From: Desulfobulbaceae bacterium
Lineage (GTDB): Bacteria > Desulfobacterota > Desulfobulbia > Desulfobulbales > Desulfobulbaceae
Assembly (NCBI GenBank): GCA_026990725.1
Contig: JALXCX010000165.1
Coordinates: 1-21,960 of the forward strand
Direction of reading: 5' to 3'
DNA: 21,960 nucleotides
In this document: in pieces, positions 1 to 6,456 of the stretch
Layout of the letters: each line of letters starts with the position of its first letter
Numbering within the stretch: the stretch's first letter is position 1
Notes under the pieces: model-generated
Database searches by the model: none
Told to the model about the DNA's origin: nothing
What the model saw: only the letters and a program-made list of their open reading frames with translations
Position numbers and translations under genes: made by a program

Positions 1-494
1 CCAAGACGGGTCCGGGAGAAGAGCAGGTAAAGAAACAGGGCAACCAGAATACCCACGCAAATAATTGCCAGCCTGTAAACAGGATAGTCAATTCCAGGAA
101 GGATCTGGACTGAGCCCGACAGCCAGGACGGGACATCCATGAACAAGGGCTGCCGTCCCCAGATTATTCGAGTGAGTTCATCAAAGAAAAAAATCAGACC
201 AAAAGTGGCCAGTACCTGATCCAGATGGTCACGATGATAGAGTTTTCTCAGGATAAGCAGTTCAACAACCATTCCGGCCAGTGCTGCAGCAGGCAGGGCC
301 GCCAGCAGCCCCAGCATAAAAGATCCGGTCTTCATGGTCACCGTTGCCGCAACATAGGCGCCGATCATATAAAAACTGCCGTGGGCAAGATTAACAACCT
401 GCATTATGCCAAAGACCAGGGTCAGTCCGGCCGACATAAGAAACAACATGACGCCCAGCTGCAGGCCGTTTAAAATCTGTTCAAGAACCAGCAT
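1..494 (-). CDS. livH: Branched-chain amino acid ABC transporter permease, LivH type (3' end cut by window edge)
   Basis: Inner-membrane permease subunit of a high-affinity branched-chain amino acid (HAAT family) ABC importer; it forms the membrane channel with a LivM partner. The frame opens with ATG at 494 (MLVLEQILNGLQLGVMLFLM) and stays open to the window edge, giving about 164 residues. It shows the LivH signature early in the protein (GLTLVFGIMQVVNLAHGSFY, residues 24-43), followed by several hydrophobic membrane segments and a basic cytoplasmic loop near residues 85-93. The binding-protein gene lies directly upstream, 87 bp away on the same strand, so the two are probably one operon. 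The C-terminal half, and presumably livM, livG and livF, lie beyond the left edge. Family assignment is firm; the substrate (Leu/Ile/Val or another amide or short-chain compound) cannot be read from the sequence. Confidence 0.93.
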   Translation of the reverse strand, partial: MLVLEQILNGLQLGVMLFLMSAGLTLVFGIMQVVNLAHGSFYMIGAYVAATVTMKTGSFMLGLLAALPAAALAGMVVELLILRKLYHRDHLDQVLATFGLIFFFDELTRIIWGRQPLFMDVPSWLSGSVQILPGIDYPVYRLAIICVGILVALFLYLLFSRTRL

Positions 495-581
495 TTCTGT
501 TTTCTATATCCGCCCTGATTCCTTTTTTTAGAGCATAACCCGGAGGCCGGCAAAAGACCCAAGACCCTGAAGGGACTGGCA

Positions 582-1748
582 CTATCTGACACATTGCCCG
601 ACATAGGCATCCTGATGATCAGTAAAGACCTTCTTCAGAAGTTTATTTGTCAGACTGCCATCCTCTTTCTGCACAACCTGACGCACGTAATAATCCTGAA
701 TTGGAAAATGATTAGGCCCGAATCGAAACGCACCGCGCACACTTATAAAATCCGCTTTTTCCAAAGCCGAGCGAAAGGCATCTTTTTTACTCAAATCCCC
801 GGATACCGCCTGCAGGGCAGAGCCAATAAGATGCGCCGTGTCATAACCCTGTGAGGCAAACAGGGTCGGAGTACGCCCATATTTCTTTTGAAACGCCGCC
901 ACAAACGAGGTGTTGGACGGCGTGTTAAAATCCACACTCCACTGGGAGGAATTAATAACCCCGATTGCGGCTTTTCCCACGGCTTTTAGTAATCTCTCAT
1001 CGGTTGCCGCGGGTCCCATTAAAGGGATTGTTCCGGTTAAACCGGCCTGGGAGAACTGCTTGAGAAAATTTATCCCCATACCGCCCGGAAGAAAGAAGTA
1101 GACAGCATCAGGCCTGGCTGCCCGAAGAGCCGCAATCTCTGCCGCGTAATCGGCCTGACCAAGGCTGGTATACACTTCGGCGGCAATTTTTCCTTTATAA
1201 AACCTTTTAAAACCGGCAACATTATCCTTTCCGGCTATGTAATTCGGGGCCAGAATGTACACATTGGTATATCCCTTTTCCGTCGCGTACTGGCCAATTG
1301 CTTCTGAAAGGTTGTCTGTCTGCCAGGCAACATTGAAAAAATTCCTATTGCATCCCTTGCCTGCAAAAAATGAAACCCCTGAAAGGGGGCTGATATAAAA
1401 AATATCCTTTTTGACAACCTTGGGCACTACGGCCATGGCAACATTGGAAAAGGCAATTCCGGTAAGGATTTGGGCATGATCGCGCTCTATAAAGCGTTTG
1501 GCGATCTGACGACCTTTTTCCGGTTTTCTGCTGTCATCGCCAACAAGCAGTTCAACCGGAACGCCGCCCAGACTGCCGTCATTTTGGTCCAGGGCGAGTT
1601 GAAAGCCATCACGAATTTCCTCGCCCAGATAACCAGCCTTCGTGGACAGCGTGGTAATCATACCAATTTTTACAGGTTCAGCCCCACAGGCGAGAGAGGC
1701 TGAAATCGCCAGCAGAAACAGGACAAATCCCGAAATACTTTTTTTCAT
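582..1748 (-). CDS. livK: Periplasmic ligand-binding protein of a LivK-type ABC transporter
   Basis: Solute receptor of the branched-chain amino acid ABC family (type I periplasmic-binding fold, Peripla_BP_6). It captures ligand outside the inner membrane and delivers it to the LivH/LivM channel. The 388-aa protein starts at ATG 1748, chosen because GGAGGA sits 4-5 bases upstream and the protein then begins MKKSISGFVLFLL, a clean signal peptide with likely cleavage after the Ala-Cys-Gly-Ala stretch (near residue 22). An upstream in-frame start at 1778 would spoil the signal peptide. The mature part opens EPVKIGMITTLSTKAGYLGE, the usual first strand and ligand loop, and contains the second-lobe motif GYTNVYILAPNY. 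It precedes livH on the same strand. LivK-like receptors of anaerobes bind varied ligands (amino acids, urea, aromatic acids), so specificity is open. Confidence 0.92.
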   Translation of the reverse strand: MKKSISGFVLFLLAISASLACGAEPVKIGMITTLSTKAGYLGEEIRDGFQLALDQNDGSLGGVPVELLVGDDSRKPEKGRQIAKRFIERDHAQILTGIAFSNVAMAVVPKVVKKDIFYISPLSGVSFFAGKGCNRNFFNVAWQTDNLSEAIGQYATEKGYTNVYILAPNYIAGKDNVAGFKRFYKGKIAAEVYTSLGQADYAAEIAALRAARPDAVYFFLPGGMGINFLKQFSQAGLTGTIPLMGPAATDERLLKAVGKAAIGVINSSQWSVDFNTPSNTSFVAAFQKKYGRTPTLFASQGYDTAHLIGSALQAVSGDLSKKDAFRSALEKADFISVRGAFRFGPNHFPIQDYYVRQVVQKEDGSLTNKLLKKVFTDHQDAYVGQCVR

Positions 1749-1854
1749 GTTTCCTCCAATAAAAACACGGCTTCCCAAATAGAGCAGAGAAAGGAAAAGC
1801 CGCTAGACATGACAAAAAACAGTATGAGCAGTGGTATGAGGATAGTTATAAGTG

Positions 1855-1884
1855 ATTAATCCCTGAAACTTCCACTCGTGTAAA
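1855..1884 (-). promoter_or_regulatory. Candidate sigma-70-type promoter for livK-livH
   Basis: On the minus strand a TTTACA -35 hexamer (1879-1884) is separated by 18 bp from ATTAAT (1855-1860), which matches four of six -10 positions. It would give a leader of about 100 nt before the livK start. This is found by eye only; other AT-rich hexamers exist nearby (for example TTATAA just downstream), so the exact site is uncertain. Confidence 0.35.
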
Positions 1885-1997
1885 CAAAATAACCCATACT
1901 AATAGACAGATAGTAATTCTGCAATGTTCCTTTCCCGACTTGACGATTATTGCTCTGACAATGTTGGCTTTTCTACCGCCTCGAGAGACCCGGGCAT

Positions 1998-2034
1998 AAA
2001 AAAAGCGGTTCAGGATCACATCCCGAACCGCTTT
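1998..2034 (-). terminator. Rho-independent terminator of the DAHP synthase gene
   Basis: On the minus strand the arm AAAGCGGTTC (2025-2034) pairs perfectly with GAACCGCTTT (2002-2011) across a 13-nt loop that can extend the stem, followed by an unbroken T tract (2004 down to 1998). It starts 67 bp after the aroG stop codon. Confidence 0.92.
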
Positions 2035-2101
2035 ATTCAACATTATTACTACTTGTTACCGGAGAATACTCAAACACTCTCCAGCGTGGATTAGCAAACG
2101 A

Positions 2102-3448
2102 TCAGGTTCTAATCATCTCGGCAATACGAAACGCCATTTCCAGTGACTGCTCGGCATTAAGGCGCGGGTCACAAGTTGTCAGATAATTCTGTCCCAGTTG
2201 CTCGTCACTAAGCTCATGGGCGCCTCCTGTACACTCGGTGACATCATCGCCGGTCAGCTCGAAATGGACCCCGCCAGGGACAGTCCCCTCAGCCCAATGC
2301 AGCTCAAAAAAGCACTGCAGTTCAGATAAAATATCATCAAAACTACGTGTTTTACGGCCGCCCTCTGTTTTACGGATATTGGCATGCATGGGATCGCAGC
2401 TCCAGACCACGTTCATGCCTTCATTATTGATTGCCCTGATAAGCGGCGGCAGGTATTTTTCAACTCCTTTGGCTCCAAAGCGGGCAATAAGGGTCATTCT
2501 TCCCGCTTCATTTTCAGGGTTCAGCCGTTCAATAATCCTCAGAATATCATCAATATCATGCTTGGGCCCGACTTTCATACCAAGCGGATTGAGCACACCA
2601 CGCAGAAATTCAATATGAGCGCCGTCTATCTGGCGGGTACGGTCACCAATCCATAACATGTGGCCTGAACAGTCATACCAGCCGCCATCCAGGGAGTCTT
2701 CACGGGTAAGTGCCTCTTCATAACCAAGAAAAAGAGCTTCGTGCGAGGTAAAAAACTGAGCCTGCTTGAGTTGCGGGGCTTCGGTGTCAATACCGATGGT
2801 CTGCATAAAATCAAGCGCCTGGCTGATCTGTTTGGCCAGACGTTCATACGAACGCCCCATGGGGGAACGCTTGACAAACTCCTGGTTCCAGGCCTGCACC
2901 CTGTGCAATGCTCCAAAACCACCACGGGTAAAGGCCCGCAGCAGATTCAGGGTAGCAGCAGACATGTTATACCCCTGCATAAGACGCTGGGGATCAGGAA
3001 TCCGAGCCTGGGGATCGGGCTCAACAGCATTGGCCATATCACCACGGTAACTGGGCAGTTCAACCCCATCAACCATTTCAGTGTCACTTGAACGCGGTTT
3101 GGCATACTGACCGGCTATACGACCCACCTTGACCACAGGCTTGCCGCCAGCATAGGTCAGGGTGACAGCCATCTGCAACAGGATTTTCAGGGTGTCCCTG
3201 ATATTGGGAGCGGTACAGCGATTAAACTCTTCAGAGCAATCCCCACCCTGCAGCAAAAACGCTTCTCCATGAACAGCCCGGGCAAGAGATGCCTTCAGAT
3301 CACGTATTTCACCGGCAAATACCAGGGGTGGCAGCCGGGAAATACTCTGCAATACCTCATTTAACGTTGCTTCATCCGGCCAGTTAGGCTGCTGCAGGAC
3401 CGGGTAATCATGCCAGGAGGATTTACTCCAATTCTTTGTTGTACTCAT
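2102..3448 (-). CDS. aroG: 3-deoxy-D-arabino-heptulosonate 7-phosphate synthase, class II
   Basis: First enzyme of the shikimate pathway: it condenses phosphoenolpyruvate and erythrose 4-phosphate to DAHP in the cytoplasm. The 448-aa length and sequence fit the plant-like class II (AroA-II) family. Visible metal ligands of the family are Cys71 (LLQGGDCSEEF), His355 (CDPMHAN), Glu397 (GGVHFELTGDD) and Asp427 (TTCDPRLN); the PEP/phosphate-binding segments VKVGRIAGQYAKPRS (107-120) and GDRTRQIDGAHIEFLRG (268-284) are intact. ATG 3448 has AAGG four bases upstream. The gene is flanked by strong hairpins: its own terminator at 1998-2034, and another terminator ending 27 bp before its start, so its transcription is probably regulated or starts inside the preceding gene. 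Other shikimate genes (aroC, aroK) lie 7 kb away on the same strand. The symbol is functional; class II enzymes are also labelled aroF, aroH or aroA. Confidence 0.96.
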   Translation of the reverse strand: MSTTKNWSKSSWHDYPVLQQPNWPDEATLNEVLQSISRLPPLVFAGEIRDLKASLARAVHGEAFLLQGGDCSEEFNRCTAPNIRDTLKILLQMAVTLTYAGGKPVVKVGRIAGQYAKPRSSDTEMVDGVELPSYRGDMANAVEPDPQARIPDPQRLMQGYNMSAATLNLLRAFTRGGFGALHRVQAWNQEFVKRSPMGRSYERLAKQISQALDFMQTIGIDTEAPQLKQAQFFTSHEALFLGYEEALTREDSLDGGWYDCSGHMLWIGDRTRQIDGAHIEFLRGVLNPLGMKVGPKHDIDDILRIIERLNPENEAGRMTLIARFGAKGVEKYLPPLIRAINNEGMNVVWSCDPMHANIRKTEGGRKTRSFDDILSELQCFFELHWAEGTVPGGVHFELTGDDVTECTGGAHELSDEQLGQNYLTTCDPRLNAEQSLEMAFRIAEMIRT

Positions 3449-3474
3449 GATACCTTACGTTCAGGTTAATCTAT

Positions 3475-3506
3475 AAAAAAATGAAACCGAATTCCCGGCT
3501 TCATTT
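3475..3506 (-). terminator. Intrinsic terminator overlapping a stop codon, just upstream of aroG
   Basis: On the minus strand AAATGAAGCCG (3496-3506) pairs with CGGTTTCATTT (3479-3489), an 11-bp stem with one G-U pair and a 6-nt loop, running straight into a T tract down to 3475. The TGA stop of the HsdR-N-like gene (3501-3503) is inside the ascending arm. Only 26 bp separate the T tract from the aroG start, so it may terminate the upstream gene and also act as an attenuator for aroG. Confidence 0.75.
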
Positions 3507-4076
3507 CGTTTCAGGAAGGCTGCAGGAATCATTTCTGCAGCAAACCTCCAGATCAAAGGCATTGAGCACACGAAATGTGCGCTCCCGGGCAGCCTCATCC
3601 GGAGGAGGATTACATTTATATTGCCTGATCAATTGGCCAGCCTGCTCTCGATCTGGAATTGCCTCCATGCCCGTTCCAAGTACCTTACCGGTCGATGTTT
3701 CAAGGAGTTCAGCATCACGGCCGTTCGTCACGATTGCCAGGGGAATGCAATAATCTGGGAAAAGCACCCGGGCCGCAGCAAGGGCTGACTTTTCTCTGGT
3801 CACCAACGACCCCGGTCCGTAGCGCAGGACAAAAAGCCGCTTATCTCGCACAGAAACAGTCAGATCAATAATGGAACGAACAAAGATCTTGTTAAAGGTT
3901 GTTTCAATAGTCAACCGGGGTTCCAGTTCTTCTTTGGAAAAGCCCTTCTCTTCAACCATGAGACGCTCCAAATCCTGCCTGAAGCGTTCATCATCAGTAT
4001 CTGTTAGTTCCTCACCTGTCAGATAATCTTTCAGCGTGCCATAGACCAGGTGATGACCAGATATTTTCCGTTTCAT
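3501..4076 (-). CDS. Stand-alone HsdR N-terminal-domain-like protein
   Basis: A 191-aa cytoplasmic protein resembling the N-terminal nuclease-type domain of type I restriction HsdR subunits (HSDR_N_2 family), as found alone in several Desulfobacterota. A helical N-terminus (residues 28-50) leads to the core FVRSIIDLTV, with the expected Asp at 71. The second half of the PD-(D/E)xK motif should follow on the next strand, but the sequence reads LFVLRYGPGSLVTRE (81-95), so Glu-x-Lys is replaced by Leu-Arg-Tyr. The C-terminus has four Cys (K-C-N near 154, then VCCRNDSC), which could be structural. No hsdM, hsdS or helicase part is nearby, and the length excludes a truncated full HsdR only by its tidy terminator. 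Start ATG 4076 has a poor ribosome binding site. Its function is unknown; restriction activity looks unlikely. It lies 57 bp after acsE on the same strand. Confidence 0.8.
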   Translation of the reverse strand: MKRKISGHHLVYGTLKDYLTGEELTDTDDERFRQDLERLMVEEKGFSKEELEPRLTIETTFNKIFVRSIIDLTVSVRDKRLFVLRYGPGSLVTREKSALAAARVLFPDYCIPLAIVTNGRDAELLETSTGKVLGTGMEAIPDREQAGQLIRQYKCNPPPDEAARERTFRVLNAFDLEVCCRNDSCSLPETK

Positions 4077-4133
4077 ACGTATTCACCAGCCACCGACTCA
4101 ATCATGTGCAGGGACAGGATAGAAGCAGACGAT

Positions 4134-5030
4134 TTATAATTCCAGCCAGGATTCAGAAAAAACAGTCTGGCCGGACAAGGCCTTGTAGGTCTTGTAATGC
4201 TCAAGTGCCGTACCTTCAAGTGAGGACGGATCAGGATCGGTCCCGTCCATCATACCGTGCACCATATCCACCAGATCCTGCCGCTCACCATTACAGATGG
4301 CCATAAGCTCTGCATCATACGAGTTGACAATAGCCGTGCTGATGCCATATTTCATGAGCATAATCAGGTACGTGCGATCCAGATATTTACGAAGATTTTC
4401 TGCCACGCCGTTGGAGACATTGGAAAGCCCTACAGTGGAGCCAGACCCTGGAGCGATATCTGGAAGCATCATCATAAACTCAAGCCCAGCGGCGATCTGG
4501 TCGGCACCCAGGGTAATCGGAGTTCCGATAGGATCAAACAGAATTTTCTCGTTGGGAATACCGGCTTCATTCAGGGCCATCATCAGATCAACAGACATGG
4601 CTGCACGTTCAGCGGAATCACGGGGCATTCCATCAGGCCCCCAGAGCAGGGCGATGACATCACACCCAGCTTCCGCTGCAACGGGAATCAGGGCTTCCAT
4701 TCGCTCGGGTTGAGCGGAAATAGAGTTCATAATGGCCTGACTTTTATTCTTTACGACTTTAAAACCGGCAGCCATGGCATCGGTATTTGTACTGTCAAGA
4801 CACAGGGGGGTATCAACAGTATCCTGCACGGTTTCAACGACCCAAGGCATCAATTCAGTTCCATCCTTTCGGGCCGGACCAATATTTAAATCAAGATAGG
4901 TGGCTCCGGCTGCTGTTTCTTCTTTGGCCATTTCCTGAACCGGCCCCGGACTCCGTTCCTTCATTGCAGAACCACTCCGGTTGCCCATAATATTGATACT
5001 CTCTGCAATCGCTTTTACCGTTAATGCCAT
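4134..5030 (-). CDS. acsE: Methyltetrahydrofolate:corrinoid iron-sulfur protein methyltransferase (AcsE-like)
   Basis: Pterin-binding TIM-barrel methyltransferase of the Wood-Ljungdahl pathway. It moves the methyl group of CH3-tetrahydrofolate to the cobalt of the corrinoid iron-sulfur protein, feeding the CO dehydrogenase/acetyl-CoA synthase. The 298-aa protein is slightly longer than the roughly 262-aa Moorella enzyme. Residues at positions expected for folate binding are present: Asp79 (LCLDSTN), Asn102 (MNSIS), Asp166 (LFDPIGTP) and Asn204 (GLSNVSNG). GNRSGS near 16-21 and LDLNIGPAR (46-54) are also typical of the fold. ATG 5030 is supported by AAGGAG, eight to nine bases upstream. No other CODH/ACS gene is in the window, so it is detached from the core cluster here. 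A pterin-dependent methyltransferase serving another corrinoid protein is the main alternative. Confidence 0.88.
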   Translation of the reverse strand: MALTVKAIAESINIMGNRSGSAMKERSPGPVQEMAKEETAAGATYLDLNIGPARKDGTELMPWVVETVQDTVDTPLCLDSTNTDAMAAGFKVVKNKSQAIMNSISAQPERMEALIPVAAEAGCDVIALLWGPDGMPRDSAERAAMSVDLMMALNEAGIPNEKILFDPIGTPITLGADQIAAGLEFMMMLPDIAPGSGSTVGLSNVSNGVAENLRKYLDRTYLIMLMKYGISTAIVNSYDAELMAICNGERQDLVDMVHGMMDGTDPDPSSLEGTALEHYKTYKALSGQTVFSESWLEL

Positions 5031-5069
5031 GGGTTACTCTCCTTAAATAATTGATATAATTTCTGGATA

Positions 5070-5075
5070 ATTATA
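5070..5075 (-). promoter_or_regulatory. Candidate -10 element for acsE
   Basis: A perfect TATAAT on the minus strand, placed so that transcription would start about 33 nt before the acsE ATG. No convincing -35 hexamer is found at 16-18 bp, so this would be a weak or activator-dependent promoter. Confidence 0.4.
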
Positions 5076-5168
5076 CATGAAAATTCTTATGGCAGGGAAA
5101 AACCATCTGCCGAACATATTGACTTTCATGCCTGTTCCCGGTCGTCAATGCCGGTGAGTCTGGAGGAT

Positions 5169-5196
5169 TAAAAAACTGCCGACAGTAACCGGCAAC
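5169..5196 (-). terminator. Possible weak intrinsic terminator in the acsE leader region
   Basis: On the minus strand TGCCG (5190-5194) pairs with CGGCA (5177-5181) around an 8-nt loop, extended by two G-U pairs, and is followed by six T residues. The stem is short. It lies about 140 bp upstream of the acsE start and about 55 bp downstream of a TTGACA hexamer, so it may end a short leader or small RNA. Confidence 0.45.
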
Positions 5197-5263
5197 TCTT
5201 CTGTTTCACCGTTAATAGAACCTGATAATTAATCGCATTTTAGCGTATTTGTCAATCATCATT

Positions 5264-5280
5264 TCCCTGATATTCAGGGA
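5264..5280. promoter_or_regulatory. 17-bp perfect palindrome, candidate operator
   Basis: TCCCTGA and TCAGGGA are exact inverted repeats separated by three bases (TAT). The site lies about 9 bp upstream of a TTGACA hexamer on the minus strand, a position typical of an activator or repressor site. No regulator can be named. Confidence 0.4.
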
Positions 5281-5397
5281 CGGGACGAGCTGAACATACG
5301 GCAAGATAAAAAAATCCTCTGATACAGCGCGCACTTTTGGGGGAAAAAGAGGAAAGCGCTGAAAAAACCTGGAACTGCTGAATCAACAAAAGTATCC

Positions 5398-5438
5398 TTA
5401 TTCGCCGGAACCTGCAGAAAAAGAGTCCCGGCGAATAA
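5398..5438 (-). repeat. Hairpin after the carbonic anhydrase homologue
   Basis: TTATTCGCCGG (5398-5408) and CCGGCGAATAA (5428-5438) form a perfect 11-bp stem with a 19-nt loop; one more wobble and one more pair extend it outward. It begins 14 bp after the stop codon of the upstream minus-strand gene. There is no T tract directly after it, so it may stabilise an mRNA 3' end or be a factor-assisted terminator, not a classic intrinsic one. Confidence 0.55.
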
Positions 5439-5451
5439 AGGCGAGAAAAAA

Positions 5452-6192
5452 CTACTGCAAAACAGGACGGGCATTTATCGCCTGAATCGGGCGATTATTT
5501 GGCTGTCCCAGGACTTTACTCAACTGTTTAAGCTGGGCCTCAGAGATAGTCACCGGGTTTTTCATCACGATCCAGGTAACGCCCTCAGTACAGGGCGGTG
5601 TTGTCAACGAGCCGTTGACACGATAATAATCCCTGTCTGCAGGCATGAGATCTTCTGCTCTTACCTGGGAAAAAAGACCGGATTTTGTTCCCACCTCAAC
5701 AGGCATCTGACGCCAGAGTTTTTTTATGCCCTCATTGGCCTCGCCTATCGTGTACATAACAGAAATAACTGCCAGCTTGCCATCATAACCGGCATGAACG
5801 AATTCTGCTTCCATGGGGAAATATTCACCGTTTATCTGATTTTCACTTGGTGAATGAAAAGTAAACTGTTTCAGCATATAAGACTTACCGGCAATTTTGA
5901 CTGTGGAGCCGGTTGTATACTTTGCCTGAACAGCGTGCCCATTGTTCATGATTTCCGTGGCAAGCCCGGTATAATTAAATTCAAGCGGTGCCATCTCCGC
6001 CTCAACAAACCCTGTCAGGTTGACGGGCGACTGATTAACGCCCTTGGCACACATCGCAAACGCAGGATCAATCTCGGCCCAATGCGCGGCTCCGTCTTCT
6101 CCCGAATATCCCCAATGCTGCTCAGCGGCAAGGGCGGATCCTGCTGATAAAGCCAGAACAACGGAAACGGCCATTGATATTTTTTTCATCAT
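5452..6192 (-). CDS. Exported alpha-carbonic anhydrase homologue with altered zinc site
   Basis: A 246-aa protein of the alpha-carbonic anhydrase fold with a signal peptide (MKKISMAVSVVLALSAGSALA, cut before AEQHW), so periplasmic. The family normally hydrates CO2 at a zinc held by three His. Conserved parts: NQSPVNL (53-59), NNGHAV with the proton-shuttle His86, SPSENQ (114-119), LTTPPCTEG with Thr197 equivalent to the gatekeeper Thr199, and Cys48/Cys201 for the usual disulfide. Ligand positions are not standard: the motif QFHFH reads QFTFH (His94 equivalent is Thr111, only His113 remains), and MEAHFVH reads MEAEFVH (His119 equivalent is Glu130). Two of three zinc ligands are therefore replaced. 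It may be a non-catalytic or different-metal relative, like the mammalian CA-related proteins. Two ATGs are adjacent; the second (6189) has better spacing (7 nt) from AAGGAG. No promoter is obvious. Confidence 0.9.
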   Translation of the reverse strand: MMKKISMAVSVVLALSAGSALAAEQHWGYSGEDGAAHWAEIDPAFAMCAKGVNQSPVNLTGFVEAEMAPLEFNYTGLATEIMNNGHAVQAKYTTGSTVKIAGKSYMLKQFTFHSPSENQINGEYFPMEAEFVHAGYDGKLAVISVMYTIGEANEGIKKLWRQMPVEVGTKSGLFSQVRAEDLMPADRDYYRVNGSLTTPPCTEGVTWIVMKNPVTISEAQLKQLSKVLGQPNNRPIQAINARPVLQ

Positions 6193-6283
6193 TTATCTCC
6201 TTGAGAATAAATCTAAATCTTGCTGCAGGCCGCCTCAGAAACATCCATGCGCCTACTTTTTACGTCACTGTTCAGGTATCAGC

Positions 6284-6296
6284 ACAATGCTGGTAT
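6284..6296. repeat. Short palindrome upstream of the carbonic anhydrase homologue
   Basis: An exact inverted repeat of five-base arms (start of the core at the end of the GGTATC run; arms AGCA/TGCT plus flanking C/G) around a 3-base centre lies about 95 bp upstream of the carbonic anhydrase homologue start. It could be an operator or a leader hairpin. Evidence is weak because short palindromes are common. Confidence 0.25.
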
Positions 6297-6309
6297 AACC
6301 TGTGGCCTG

Positions 6310-6415
6310 TAACTGTTCAGATGTGCTCCATAGTGCGGTAAGCAGGCCAACGAACTATAGCCCGTCTATGTGAGGAGGCCTGATCGCCGCACTATGGGGT
6401 GCAGCTGAACAGTTA
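6310..6415. repeat. Long imperfect inverted repeat (39-bp arms, 28-nt loop)
   Basis: The arms 6310-6348 and 6377-6415 are inverted copies identical at 32 of 39 positions, with an 11-bp perfect outer end (TAACTGTTCAG / CTGAACAGTTA) and an inner core CCATAGTGCGG / CCGCACTATGG. The 28-nt loop can itself form a small hairpin (TATAG / CTATG). Four of the seven differences would be G-U pairs if the plus strand is single-stranded or transcribed as RNA, but A-C mismatches on the other strand. There is no transposase, no target duplication that I could identify, and no T tract directly adjoining on the minus strand. It resembles a REP/MITE-type dispersed palindrome located between gap and the carbonic anhydrase homologue. 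Confidence 0.85.
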
Positions 6416-6456
6416 CCTTTTTATTAACTCTTTTTTTTACTTCTTTTACTTCACCA

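Larger units (their letters stand above)
1749..2101. other. Intergenic region livK / aroG
   Basis: A 353-bp stretch with no credible gene. It holds the aroG terminator at its right side and, in the middle, a candidate promoter for the liv genes. The small open frame on the minus strand at 1846-2043 runs through the terminator hairpin and has no recognisable family features, so it is not called. Confidence 0.7.
5031..5451. other. Intergenic region acsE / carbonic anhydrase homologue
   Basis: A 421-bp stretch without a credible gene. From right to left on the minus strand it contains: a long hairpin after the carbonic anhydrase homologue (5398-5438), a 17-bp palindrome (5264-5280), a TTGACA hexamer (5250-5255), a small hairpin with T tract (5169-5196), and the acsE -10 and ribosome binding site. 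A 66-codon open frame at 5274-5474 has no Met start in good context and no family features. Confidence 0.6.

Noticed and set aside
1846..2043. 65-codon open frame on the minus strand between aroG and livK
   Set aside because: It runs through the aroG terminator hairpin and its T tract and has no recognisable domain.
5274..5474. 66-codon open frame on the minus strand downstream of the carbonic anhydrase homologue
   Set aside because: It overlaps the end of the real gene and contains the hairpin at 5398-5438. The composition is Phe/Ser-rich with no family features and no ribosome binding site.
6310..6415. Integron attC site
   Set aside because: No RYYYAAC / GTTRRRY core boxes at the ends and no integrase or cassette gene; the symmetry is that of a simple long palindrome.
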